A DNA stretch of 64,000 bases, taken from positions 310,001 through 374,000 of the forward strand of contig NZ_AFBG01000021.1 in NCBI RefSeq assembly GCF_000204195.1, written 5' to 3'. Position numbers and translations under genes: made by a program. This document shows positions 8,976-15,945 of the stretch, in pieces; the stretch's first letter is position 1, and every line of letters begins with the position of its first letter. Below the pieces are notes generated by a model. It was not told where the DNA came from. It searched no databases and saw nothing but the letters and a program-made list of their open reading frames with translations. Origin of the DNA: Acidovorax radicis N35. Its GTDB lineage: Bacteria; Pseudomonadota; Gammaproteobacteria; Burkholderiales; Burkholderiaceae_C.

Positions 8976-9765
8976 GGCGCCGCACCGGCCAGCGGCGAAG
9001 TGGCCGGTGTCCCATCGATGTGCACCCACGTGCCCACCGGGACCCGGTCAAACAGGTCGATCACATCGGCATTGGTCATGCGCACGCAGCCGTGCGAGGC
9101 GGGCACGCCCATGGGGAGCCCGTCAGGACAGCCGTGGAGGTAGATGTAAGAACCTGTTCAAGGTCTTTTCGGGGTCGCACAAGTGCCTTGCCGGGATGGG
9201 ATGCAAGGCGCGGGGCGCAGCCAATAGCCCGTGCTATTGGCAAGCACCGCAACGCCGCAGACCGCCCGGCAAGGCACTTGCCCGAAGGGTTGGAGTGAAA
9301 TCGGGCGATTCGAAGCCCCGGCTGCTTGCATGGGCATGAGCCCATGCGGCGCATCCGAAGCATCCACTCATCCCGATTGCACTCCAATGCAATCCCCGAA
9401 AAGACCTTGAACAGGTTCTCACGGCGCAGCGTGTCCACCGCACCGCCCCGGTTGACGCCGGGCGTGCAGCCGGTGAGCCACAGGATGCGGCTCAGGATCC
9501 AGTCGCGCCCCGGGTGCTGGGCGGCCAGCGCGGGTGAATAGATTTCGCCCGTGGCGCGGCGCCCCACAAACACCGTGCCGGGCGCGCAGCCCGCGCCCAC
9601 CTTGGCCCGCACGCGGTGTGCGCCGCACGGGGTGCAGCCGCTGCCGCTGCGTTCGCCCACGCCGTTCAGGGCGGTCGATACCGGGTAGCTGCGCTCGATG
9701 GCGCCGTCTACCACCACGTCCAGCTGCTGCCGCGCCACGTGGATGTGCAGTTCGGTGCCCGCCAT
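8972..9765 (-). pseudogene. L,D-transpeptidase (YbiS/ErfK type), broken by insertion
   Basis: The 5' part (9765-9420) encodes a start like 'AGTELHIHVARQQLDVVVDG' and the conserved 'GRDWILSRILWLTG' and 'VNRGGAVDTLRR' of ErfK/YbiS/YcfS/YnhG-type enzymes. The 3' part (9148-8972) encodes 'YIYLHGCPDGLPMGVPASHG' and the catalytic SHGCVRM (9079-9099). Between them lies a 271-bp inverted-repeat element that shifts the frame and separates the catalytic Cys from the start. Removing 9149-9420 restores an uninterrupted 'TLRRYIYLHG' reading, so the insertion is the only visible lesion. No signal peptide is visible at the start. Function, if intact, would be peptidoglycan 3-3 crosslinking or lipoprotein attachment. 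Confidence 0.88.
9149..9419. mobile_element. 271-bp MITE-like element with cloverleaf symmetry
   Basis: The ends are perfect 26-bp inverted repeats (9149-9174 and 9394-9419, beginning AGAACCTGTTCAAGG). Inside are two further paired arms: 9180-9195 with 9265-9280 (16 bp perfect, CAAGTGCCTTGCCGGG), capped by CCAATAGC/GCTATTGG (9221-9240), and 9290-9305 with 9372-9387 (16 bp, one mismatch), capped by CATGGGC/GCCCATG (9329-9346). The whole could fold as a cruciform or cloverleaf. No transposase frame fits. It interrupts the L,D-transpeptidase gene and leaves one extra base at the right junction; I see no clear target duplication. A non-autonomous transposon is the simplest reading. Confidence 0.8.
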
Positions 9766-9774
9766 CGTGTTCGT

Positions 9775-10040
9775 TCAACCCGCCGCCATCCGCCGGGCCC
9801 CATGGCCACGCGTGAAGGCCTCTGCCAACACCGAATCGCCGGCCCCATCGCGGTGCACAAACGGGCTTGTTGCAGGTGTCAGTATCCAGAGAATTTGCTC
9901 ACCATTTGATAGCTACTTGCGCTTTACTGTCAAGCGCTACAGGCCAATTTTTCATGAAAATTGCTGCCTACCCGACACCGGAATGGACATGGCATGCCCA
10001 CAGGACGTGATGTCCACTGCCACCGGGGTACCGCGTTCGA
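9775..10040 (-). pseudogene. decayed copy of the 3' end of the amine oxidase gene
   Basis: This stretch aligns along its length with the last part of the intact flavin oxidase gene (10445-10690). Shared features are the terminal 'EAFTRGHGA' coding block and stop codon, the embedded AGCGCTT repeat at the same place, and 'VDITxxGHAMxIP' near the 5' side. Frameshifts and an in-frame stop near the repeat make it non-coding. The remnant stop codon (9775-9777) lies nine bases before the start of the L,D-transpeptidase gene, suggesting that an oxidase homologue once headed the transpeptidase-MATE operon. Upstream of about 10040 the similarity fades. Confidence 0.65.
9904..9955 (+). repeat. AGCGCTT-family repeat, copy 2
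   Basis: Starts ATTTGATAGCTACTTGCGCT, with the complementary arm CAAGCGCTACAGGCC after a short loop. It lies inside the decayed oxidase copy at the position equivalent to copy 3 in the intact gene. Confidence 0.75.
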
Positions 10041-10159
10041 TGCCGATACTCAGGCGGTCCCCCACCGGCTTGATTTCATGGACCTTTTGCCGCGCCGGGG
10101 AATCACACCGGTCCCGCTGCCCACACGCACCCCGCCACCCCACCGCCGAACCCACCCGC

Positions 10160-10411
10160 ATGGACACCCTTTCTGCATTGCAATCCCTCGGCCTGGAACT
10201 GCCCAGCCCGGCCTACATCGCGGGCGCCGTCGTGTTCGGCCTTATCGGCATGGCCGCGTACTGGCAGGGCAAAAAAACACCGCAGCGGCGCATGCGCTGG
10301 TGGGGCGTGGCGCTCATGTTCTACCCCTACGCCATCTCGCTCACGTGGATGCTGTATGCCGTGGGCGTGGCGTTGTGCCTGGGCCTGTGGTGGGATGTGC
10401 GGCGCACGTAG
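10160..10411 (+). CDS. small two-helix membrane protein, unknown function
   Basis: An 83-residue protein starting MDTLSALQSLGLELPSPAYI. Two hydrophobic helices are visible: residues about 18-37 ('AYIAGAVVFGLIGMAAYW') and 52-76 ('ALMFYPYAISLTWMLYAVGVALCLG'), separated by a basic loop (QGKKTPQRRMRW). The positive loop suggests it faces the cytoplasm, with both ends outside. I do not recognise a named family. It is transcribed toward the oxidase gene and lies between that gene and its decayed copy, so it may have arrived or been trapped during the duplication. The frame is open further upstream, but the upstream part overlaps pseudogene DNA. Confidence 0.65.
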   Translation: MDTLSALQSLGLELPSPAYIAGAVVFGLIGMAAYWQGKKTPQRRMRWWGVALMFYPYAISLTWMLYAVGVALCLGLWWDVRRT

Positions 10412-10444
10412 CGGTGCGCCTTGCCCGCCGCCCCCCTCACCCAC

Positions 10445-12139
10445 TCACCCCGCCGCCACCAGCCCGGCCCCATGCCCGCGCGTGAAGGCCTCTTCCAGCA
10501 CCGAGTAGCCGGACCAGTCGCTGTGCGCAAACGACAGCCGCGCCGTGGCGGGAGTGGGAATCCAGGGCGCTTGCTCCCCATTTGATAGCTGTTTGCGCTT
10601 ACCAGATAAGCGCTGGAGGCCAATCTGGCTTAAAAACCCGAGCATTCCCGGCGTAGGGATGGCCATGGCGTGGCCATAGCGGGTGATGTCCACGCGCGTG
10701 GCGCGCTGGCGCAGGTCGGGGTGGGGCACGGCCAGGGTGGCCAGCACAGCCTCGGCCCACGGTTGCCAGGGCTGGGTGGCCAGTTGCTGGCGGCCGTCGG
10801 GCACGTCGCCCAGCGCCTGGTAGTAGGTGAGCACCGTGGGCCCGGCCAGAGCGGCGCGGGTGTCCAGCCGCTGGTGCCCGGCGTTCACATACCCCAGGCC
10901 GCCGGCGGTGGGGTCGGCGTAGAGCACGTTGTCCCACGCGGGCGCGGCGCCGGGGCGGTCGGTGAGCGGGCTGTCGATGTGGATGTTGGCCACCAGCCAG
11001 GGGGCCGACTGCAGGCGCTGCGCCGCGCCGGTCAGGAAGGCGGGCGGGCTTTGCACCACACGCGCCGCCACGAACACCGGCAGCGCCACGATGCAGCGCG
11101 GCGCCTGCCACCGCTCCACGCTGTCGGTGGCGTGGTTGAAGGCATCCACCTCCACGCCGTGGCGGGTTTCGGTAATGCGCAGCACGCTGGTGGCGGTGCG
11201 CAGCTGGCCTCCGGCGCGCAGGGGCTCGGCCAGGCGCTGGGTGATCCAGCCATTGCCTTCGGGCCAGGTCAGCACGCTTTCACGGGCCTCGTCCGCCGCC
11301 TCGCCGGGGGCGTGAAAACCGTGGCGGCTGGCAAAGTAGTGGATGCCCGCCCAGGCCGACACGCGCGCCGCGCCCGCGCCGTAGTCGTCGCGGCAGCAGT
11401 AGTTCAGGTACCAGAGCAGGTGCTCGTCGTCAAAGCCCTCTTGTGCGAGCCAGGCGGCAAACGTCAGTGCATCCAGCGCCTGGTGGGGCTTGGCCAGCGG
11501 CTTGCCCGGGCCCAGCGACCGCAGCACGGGCATGGTGAAACGCGCAGCCTTGGCAGCGTCGTCCACCGCCTGCGCAAAGCGGCGGTACTGGGCCAGCGTG
11601 GTGTCCGGCACCCCGTGCGCGGGCAGCAGGCCTTCCTGCCACTCGCCCTCAAAGAAAAGCCGCTCCTGCGGGCTGTGGCACAGGTGGCGTTCGTCATAGC
11701 GCCAACGGCCCGCCACGCGCTGGCGCAAGCCCAGCTCTTCCAGCAGATCCTGCACTTCGCGCGCATCGTCGCCGGGCACCGGCAGGTAGTGCGCGCCCAG
11801 CGGGCAGGCAATGCCCTGCACGGCCCCGCCCCGGCTGTTGCCGCCCGCACTGTCTTCCAGCTCCAGCAGCGCGAAGTCCTCCACCCCGGCCAGCCGCAGC
11901 GACCGCGCCGCCGCCAGCCCCGCCACGCCCCCGCCCGCGATGATGACCTGCGCGCGCCGCACCACCGTGGGCTCGGGCAGGGTGCCGGTCTTGAGCAGGT
12001 CGCGCAGCGCATGGCCGCGCTGCATGTCGATGCCGGCAAAGCCGCCCTGCAGCGTGCGCGGCGCTTCGTCGCAGCCCGGCAGGACAACGGCGGACGTCGC
12101 CGAAGCGGCAACGGTGGCTAGGAAGTGGCGGCGCTGCAT
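10445..12139 (-). CDS. Tat-exported FAD-dependent amine oxidase-like protein
   Basis: A 564-residue flavoprotein. The N-terminus MQRRHFLATVAASAT is a twin-arginine signal, and VLPGC at residues 19-23 could be a lipobox, so it should be folded in the cytoplasm and carried across or anchored to the inner membrane. The FAD-binding motif GGGVAGLAAARSL lies at residues 69-81, and the C-terminal 'SDWSGYSVLEEAFTRG' is the second flavin contact usual in monoamine-oxidase-like enzymes. Residues about 503-520 (GLQRLSGKRKQLSNGE) are encoded by an AGCGCTT repeat inserted in frame. It follows the aminopropyltransferase gene on the same strand after 277 bases, suggesting a polyamine-type substrate; this is inference. 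Confidence 0.85.
   Translation of the reverse strand: MQRRHFLATVAASATSAVVLPGCDEAPRTLQGGFAGIDMQRGHALRDLLKTGTLPEPTVVRRAQVIIAGGGVAGLAAARSLRLAGVEDFALLELEDSAGGNSRGGAVQGIACPLGAHYLPVPGDDAREVQDLLEELGLRQRVAGRWRYDERHLCHSPQERLFFEGEWQEGLLPAHGVPDTTLAQYRRFAQAVDDAAKAARFTMPVLRSLGPGKPLAKPHQALDALTFAAWLAQEGFDDEHLLWYLNYCCRDDYGAGAARVSAWAGIHYFASRHGFHAPGEAADEARESVLTWPEGNGWITQRLAEPLRAGGQLRTATSVLRITETRHGVEVDAFNHATDSVERWQAPRCIVALPVFVAARVVQSPPAFLTGAAQRLQSAPWLVANIHIDSPLTDRPGAAPAWDNVLYADPTAGGLGYVNAGHQRLDTRAALAGPTVLTYYQALGDVPDGRQQLATQPWQPWAEAVLATLAVPHPDLRQRATRVDITRYGHAMAIPTPGMLGFLSQIGLQRLSGKRKQLSNGEQAPWIPTPATARLSFAHSDWSGYSVLEEAFTRGHGAGLVAAG
10579..10632 (+). repeat. AGCGCTT-family repeat, copy 3, inside a coding sequence
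   Basis: CATTTGATAGCTGTTTGCGC followed by the complementary arm ATAAGCGCTGGAGGCC. It lies wholly within the amine oxidase reading frame, contributes about 17 residues on the minus strand, and contains no stop in that frame. Confidence 0.75.
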
Positions 12140-12182
12140 GGTGTCAGTGTCTTCGATGCGGAGCTGCGGTTGGGCACCCACA

Positions 12183-12243
12183 CCGTTCGGGGTGAGTTTG
12201 TCGAAGCCTTGCGCGGCGCTTCGACAAGCTCAGCGTGAACGGA
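12183..12243. repeat. imperfect inverted repeat with TTCGACAAGCTCAG core
   Basis: CCGTTCGGGGTGAGTTTGTC on the left pairs imperfectly with GCTTCGACAAGCTCAGCGTG on the right around a GC-rich loop. This is the common 'TTCGACAAGCTCAG' palindromic intergenic repeat of beta- and gammaproteobacteria. It sits between the oxidase start and the aminopropyltransferase stop, where it could attenuate transcription or protect mRNA ends. Only this copy is present in the window. Confidence 0.65.
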
Positions 12244-12339
12244 CTTTGGGATCTGCAGGCCGCCTGACATGCGGCAGCATTCCGCCCCCGTCCGCAACGA
12301 CCGGCACGCCCCCATACCAGTGCACCCGCGGAACTGGCT

Positions 12340-12395
12340 TTGCCAGGCCGCTGGGTGCGTCCCCCTTTGGGGGATGACGCGCAGCGTCTCAGGGG
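12340..12395 (-). repeat. CCCCCTGAG 3'-element, copy 2 (short)
   Basis: On the minus strand, CCCCTGAGACGCTGCGCGTC followed by CCCCC/GGGGG arms and GACGCACCCAGCGG, starting 21 bases after the stop of the aminopropyltransferase gene. The G-rich tail seen in copies 1, 3 and 4 is degenerate here. Confidence 0.65.
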
Positions 12396-12416
12396 AGCTT
12401 CTCAATCGGGGGCTTC

Positions 12417-13979
12417 TCAATGTTTTCCCCACTCGCGCTCGTACGTGTGCACCAGCGCCTGGTTCGACAGCCGATTCACTTCGGCAGGCACCCGCGCCAT
12501 GTCGCGCGGAAAATCGAACAGCAGGGGCAGCGAGTCGGTGCCCAGAAAACGCAGGCCGTCGGGCAAGGCCTCGGGCAGGCGCCAGGGCCTGCGGCTCGCG
12601 ATGATGAAGCCCCATTCGCCAAAGCTGGGCACGTGCGCGTGGTAAGGCGCAGTGTGCAAGCCCACGGACTCGATGGTCTGCACCACCGTCCAGTAACTTT
12701 TGCGCGCCACCAGCGGGGACGTGGTCTGCACCACCGCGTAGCCACTGGCCGCCAGGCGTTTGTCCAGCAGCGCATAAAAGCTGTTGGTGTAGAGCTTGCC
12801 GATCGAGAAGTTGGTGGGGTCGGGAAAGTCCACCACGATGACATCAAAAGTGTCCGCCCCCTCCTGCAGCCAGCCAAAAGCATCGGTGTTGACGATCTTC
12901 ACCTTGGGGTTCTGCAAGGCATTGCTGTTCAGGCGCGCGAGCGTGGGGTTCTCGCTGAAGATTTTTGTCATGGCCGGGTCCAGTTCGACCAGCGTCACGG
13001 ACTCGACCGAGGGGTACTTGAGGATCTCGCGCACGGCCATGCCGTCGCCACCGCCCAGCACCGCCACCCGTTTGGGCGCACCGTGTGCCGACATGGCGGG
13101 GTGCACCAGGGCTTCGTGGTAGCGGTACTCGTCGGCCTGCGCAAACTGCAGGTTGCCGTTGAGGTACAGCCGGTGCCCCACGCGCCCCTGCGTGACCACG
13201 ATACGCTGGTAAGGCGACGCGGTGCTGAAGACGATGCGGTCCTGGTAGAACTTGTCTTCGGCCACGCTGGTGATGTGCTCAGCCCCCGCCAGAGCGGCCA
13301 GCAGGATGCCCAGCACCATCACGCAGGCCACCAGGTGCGCCTTCAGGCGCCGCAGCTCGTGCCTAAACAGCCACACCGCCCACAGCGCCACGGCCGCGTT
13401 CATCACCCCGAACAGCAGCCCCGTGCGGATGAGCCCCAGGTGCGGCACCAGCAGCAGCGGGAACGCCAGCGACACCGCCAGCGCGCCCAGGTAGTCGAAC
13501 GTGAGCACCTGGGAGACCAGGTCCTTGAGGGCCACATTGCGCTTGAGGATGCGCATCACCAAGGGGATCTCCAGCCCCACCAGCGTGCCCACCATCAGCA
13601 CCATGCCGTACAGCAGAAAGCGAAACGCGCCCGGCGCGTACGCGTTGGCCAGGAACAGCGTGGCAGGCAAGGCGCCGCCAATCAGCGCCACCAGCAATTC
13701 GATGCGCAAAAAGTGCGCGGGCAGCTGCCGCTCGAAGTACCGCGACAGCCACGAGCCCACGCCCATGGCGAACAGGTAGGTGCCGATGATGGTGCTGAAC
13801 TGCAGCACCGAATCGCCCAGCACGTAGGACGCGAGCGCACCCGCAGCCAGCTCGTACAACAGCCCGCAGGCGGCCACGACGAACACGCTGATGAGCAGGG
13901 CGATTTCGATGGGGCGGGGGCCGGAGTGGGCGCCCGGGGCCTCGGACGGCGAGGCAGGAGAAGTCAGGTCGGATTGCAA
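12417..13979 (-). CDS. membrane-fused aminopropyltransferase (spermidine synthase-like)
   Basis: A 520-residue protein. Residues 26-235 hold about seven membrane helices, and residues 250-515 form a SAM-dependent aminopropyltransferase domain: 'LQFAQADEYRYHEALVHPAM' (substrate lid), LGGGDGM at 308-314 (decarboxylated-SAM site) and VELDPAM. The polyamine-site signature, DSTDP in soluble SpeE, reads DFPDP at 384-388, so the acceptor may not be putrescine. Membrane-fused spermidine synthases of this kind often adjoin DUF350 and DUF4178 genes, as here (51 bases after the DUF350 gene). No SAM decarboxylase gene is in the window. Confidence 0.88.
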   Translation of the reverse strand: MQSDLTSPASPSEAPGAHSGPRPIEIALLISVFVVAACGLLYELAAGALASYVLGDSVLQFSTIIGTYLFAMGVGSWLSRYFERQLPAHFLRIELLVALIGGALPATLFLANAYAPGAFRFLLYGMVLMVGTLVGLEIPLVMRILKRNVALKDLVSQVLTFDYLGALAVSLAFPLLLVPHLGLIRTGLLFGVMNAAVALWAVWLFRHELRRLKAHLVACVMVLGILLAALAGAEHITSVAEDKFYQDRIVFSTASPYQRIVVTQGRVGHRLYLNGNLQFAQADEYRYHEALVHPAMSAHGAPKRVAVLGGGDGMAVREILKYPSVESVTLVELDPAMTKIFSENPTLARLNSNALQNPKVKIVNTDAFGWLQEGADTFDVIVVDFPDPTNFSIGKLYTNSFYALLDKRLAASGYAVVQTTSPLVARKSYWTVVQTIESVGLHTAPYHAHVPSFGEWGFIIASRRPWRLPEALPDGLRFLGTDSLPLLFDFPRDMARVPAEVNRLSNQALVHTYEREWGKH

Positions 13980-14029
13980 GGCAGGTACCGGCGCGCCGCA
14001 GGGGCACGCGCCGCTTCAGGCAAGGTGCG

Positions 14030-14251
14030 TCAGTGAATGGCTGCCGCCACGATGATGCTGATGCCCAGGCACATCGCCGCCACCACCAGCCCCAGGGCCT
14101 GGTTCTGCTTTTCGACGATTTCGCGCCACAGGTCGTAGGGGGTGATCTTGTCCACGATGACAAAACACAGCCAGAAAATGACCACGCCGATGATGGCGTA
14201 GAGGATGGACCCGAGGAACGCTGCGGGCTTGAGCCATTCGATGCCGATCAT
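14030..14251 (-). CDS. DUF350 (YjfL-like) membrane protein
   Basis: A 73-residue protein with two hydrophobic helices, residues about 11-31 ('FLGSILYAIIGVVIFWLCFVI') and 52-72, separated by the conserved charged stretch 'DKITPYDLWREIVEKQNQA' that marks DUF350. AGGAGAT lies just before the ATG. DUF350/YjfL proteins are small inner-membrane proteins found with PspA, SPFH and spermidine-synthase-like genes in envelope-stress loci; their activity is unknown. It sits 99 bases after the DUF4178 gene and 51 before the aminopropyltransferase gene, on the same strand. Confidence 0.9.
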   Translation of the reverse strand: MIGIEWLKPAAFLGSILYAIIGVVIFWLCFVIVDKITPYDLWREIVEKQNQALGLVVAAMCLGISIIVAAAIH

Positions 14252-14350
14252 GATGGGATCTCCTTGAAACGGGTGTTTGTGGGTGGGTTGTCGGTCGGGC
14301 CAGGGGGCGTGGATCGGTCTGAAAGCGGGCGGCGGGGTCCGTCCAGTCGC

Positions 14351-15841
14351 TTACTTGTGGCTTCCGCCGGACGAGTATCCGCCGAACGATCCGCCTGAAC
14401 TGCGGTAGCCGCTGCCCGACGATCCTGAACAATTGCTCAGGATGATCAGCAGGATGATGATGATGATCGCAATCAGGATGATGGTGCCGCAGCCCAGGCC
14501 CGACTTGGCCGCGAAGGGGCCGGGGTCGTCGCGCTGCAGCGCGTCCGCCTTGTCTTCGAGCTTGAAGGCCTTGGCCACCGTATCGCTGGCGAGCTTGTCC
14601 CCGGCCGACCAGGTGATCTCGTTCGGGCTTTGCTCCATCGAGAGCAGGCCTTTGGCACTGGCGAAGTCGCGGTTGGTGGTCTTCTGGCCGCGCGTGACCT
14701 GCCAGTAAAACTCGCCCAGCACGTAGGTGGTTTCGGCCTCGTAGGTGTACTTGAGCTCGTACTTGGTGCCCATGTAGGTGGCCGAGCGCCCGGTGGCCGC
14801 CATCTGCGGCGCGCCCGTGGTGGGGCGCACCATGCTCCAGCCCTCTTCCGAATCCACCAGGAAGGCAAAGCCGCGCTTCTGGTTGTAGAGCAGGTATTCG
14901 CTCCAGCCGAAGTGCTCGTCGTCGCCGGGCTCCACACCCATGCGGTGCTGAAAGCCCACCACCTGCCAATGCACGCCCTGCAGCTGGCCCTTGCTGCCCA
15001 GCGGGATGAGCGGCTGCACCGGCTCGTCCTGCTCGGCCGAGCGCAGCTCACCGCCCACGCCGCTATCGAGGCTGATGATGCTGGCGCACGAGCCGCAGGT
15101 GATGCTCTTGGTGCCCGCCAGCTGCACCTGCACCGGCGCGCCGCAGTGCGGGCAGTTGAACTGGCGGCCTTTTTCGTCCTTGGCGGATTCGTCCTTGAGG
15201 CCCTGGAGCTGCAGATCTTCCAGCAGCACAGACTTGCCGCGCTCGACGTTGGGCGGCGTGTGGCCGTAGTCGATGCTGACCACTTCACCGTCGGCGCTGC
15301 GCAGCTCGACCATGCCGAAGGGCTCGCCCAGGGGCGGCAGCTTGGGCAGCTCGCCCTGGGCCGAGATCAGCGATGCCTGGCCCGTGTAGGCCACGCTGTA
15401 CGGCTTGCCATTGATGGCCGTGGTGCTGCCGATGCGAAAACGCGCGGCCTCGGGCATCTCGCGGCCGGGGTCGATCGTGCGCGTGAAGACGTAGGCGCCG
15501 TTGTCCTCGCCCAGGGTGGCCAGGGTGCCGTCGTTGAGGAAGGCGGCCCATTCGGTCCAGACACCCGCATCGCCCTTGTATTGCAGGCGGCCCACCAGGG
15601 TGAAGGGCACGTCCTTGCCATCGAGCTGGATGCGCCCGCTGGCCATGAGCTGCAGCGGGCTGTGGTCGTCGAACAGCTCGGCCATCTTGCCCACGCGTGT
15701 GAGCACATCGCCGCTGCGCACGACGGTGCTCTGGCAGTAGCCGCAGACGGCGTGCGTGGACTGCGCGCTGCGGAATTCAACCGGCGCGCCGCAGCCCGGG
15801 CAGGGCGCGCGGTAATAACGCTGTGTGGGGTCGGTGGCCAT
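14351..15841 (-). CDS. double zinc-ribbon, double DUF4178 membrane protein
   Basis: A 496-residue protein. Two zinc ribbons are visible, C14-x2-C17...C33-x2-C36 and C230-x2-C233...C249-x2-C252, each followed by a DUF4178 beta-rich domain (residues about 50-195 and 280-430). The C-terminus has one long Ile/Leu membrane helix ('TIILIAIIIIILLIILSN') and then a Gly/Ser tail. So it is a tail-anchored protein with its body in the cytoplasm. No enzyme activity is known for DUF4178. It lies between the SPFH and DUF350 genes and is probably co-transcribed with them. Confidence 0.9.
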   Translation of the reverse strand: MATDPTQRYYRAPCPGCGAPVEFRSAQSTHAVCGYCQSTVVRSGDVLTRVGKMAELFDDHSPLQLMASGRIQLDGKDVPFTLVGRLQYKGDAGVWTEWAAFLNDGTLATLGEDNGAYVFTRTIDPGREMPEAARFRIGSTTAINGKPYSVAYTGQASLISAQGELPKLPPLGEPFGMVELRSADGEVVSIDYGHTPPNVERGKSVLLEDLQLQGLKDESAKDEKGRQFNCPHCGAPVQVQLAGTKSITCGSCASIISLDSGVGGELRSAEQDEPVQPLIPLGSKGQLQGVHWQVVGFQHRMGVEPGDDEHFGWSEYLLYNQKRGFAFLVDSEEGWSMVRPTTGAPQMAATGRSATYMGTKYELKYTYEAETTYVLGEFYWQVTRGQKTTNRDFASAKGLLSMEQSPNEITWSAGDKLASDTVAKAFKLEDKADALQRDDPGPFAAKSGLGCGTIILIAIIIIILLIILSNCSGSSGSGYRSSGGSFGGYSSGGSHK

Positions 15842-15888
15842 CGTGGGGCTGCTGCCTGCGCCGCGCTACACGGCTTTGAGGCCTTTTT

Positions 15889-15937
15889 GGCCTCTAGCGC
15901 TTATCCCTCCAGCGCAAGCAGCTATTTTTATGATAGC
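15889..15937 (-). repeat. AGCGCTT-family repeat, copy 4
   Basis: GGCCTCTAGCGCTTATCCCT with the opposing arm CCAGCGCAAGCAGCTAT, in reverse orientation. It fills the gap between the SPFH and DUF4178 genes and is probably transcribed within their operon. Confidence 0.7.
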
Positions 15938-15945
15938 AACCGGAT

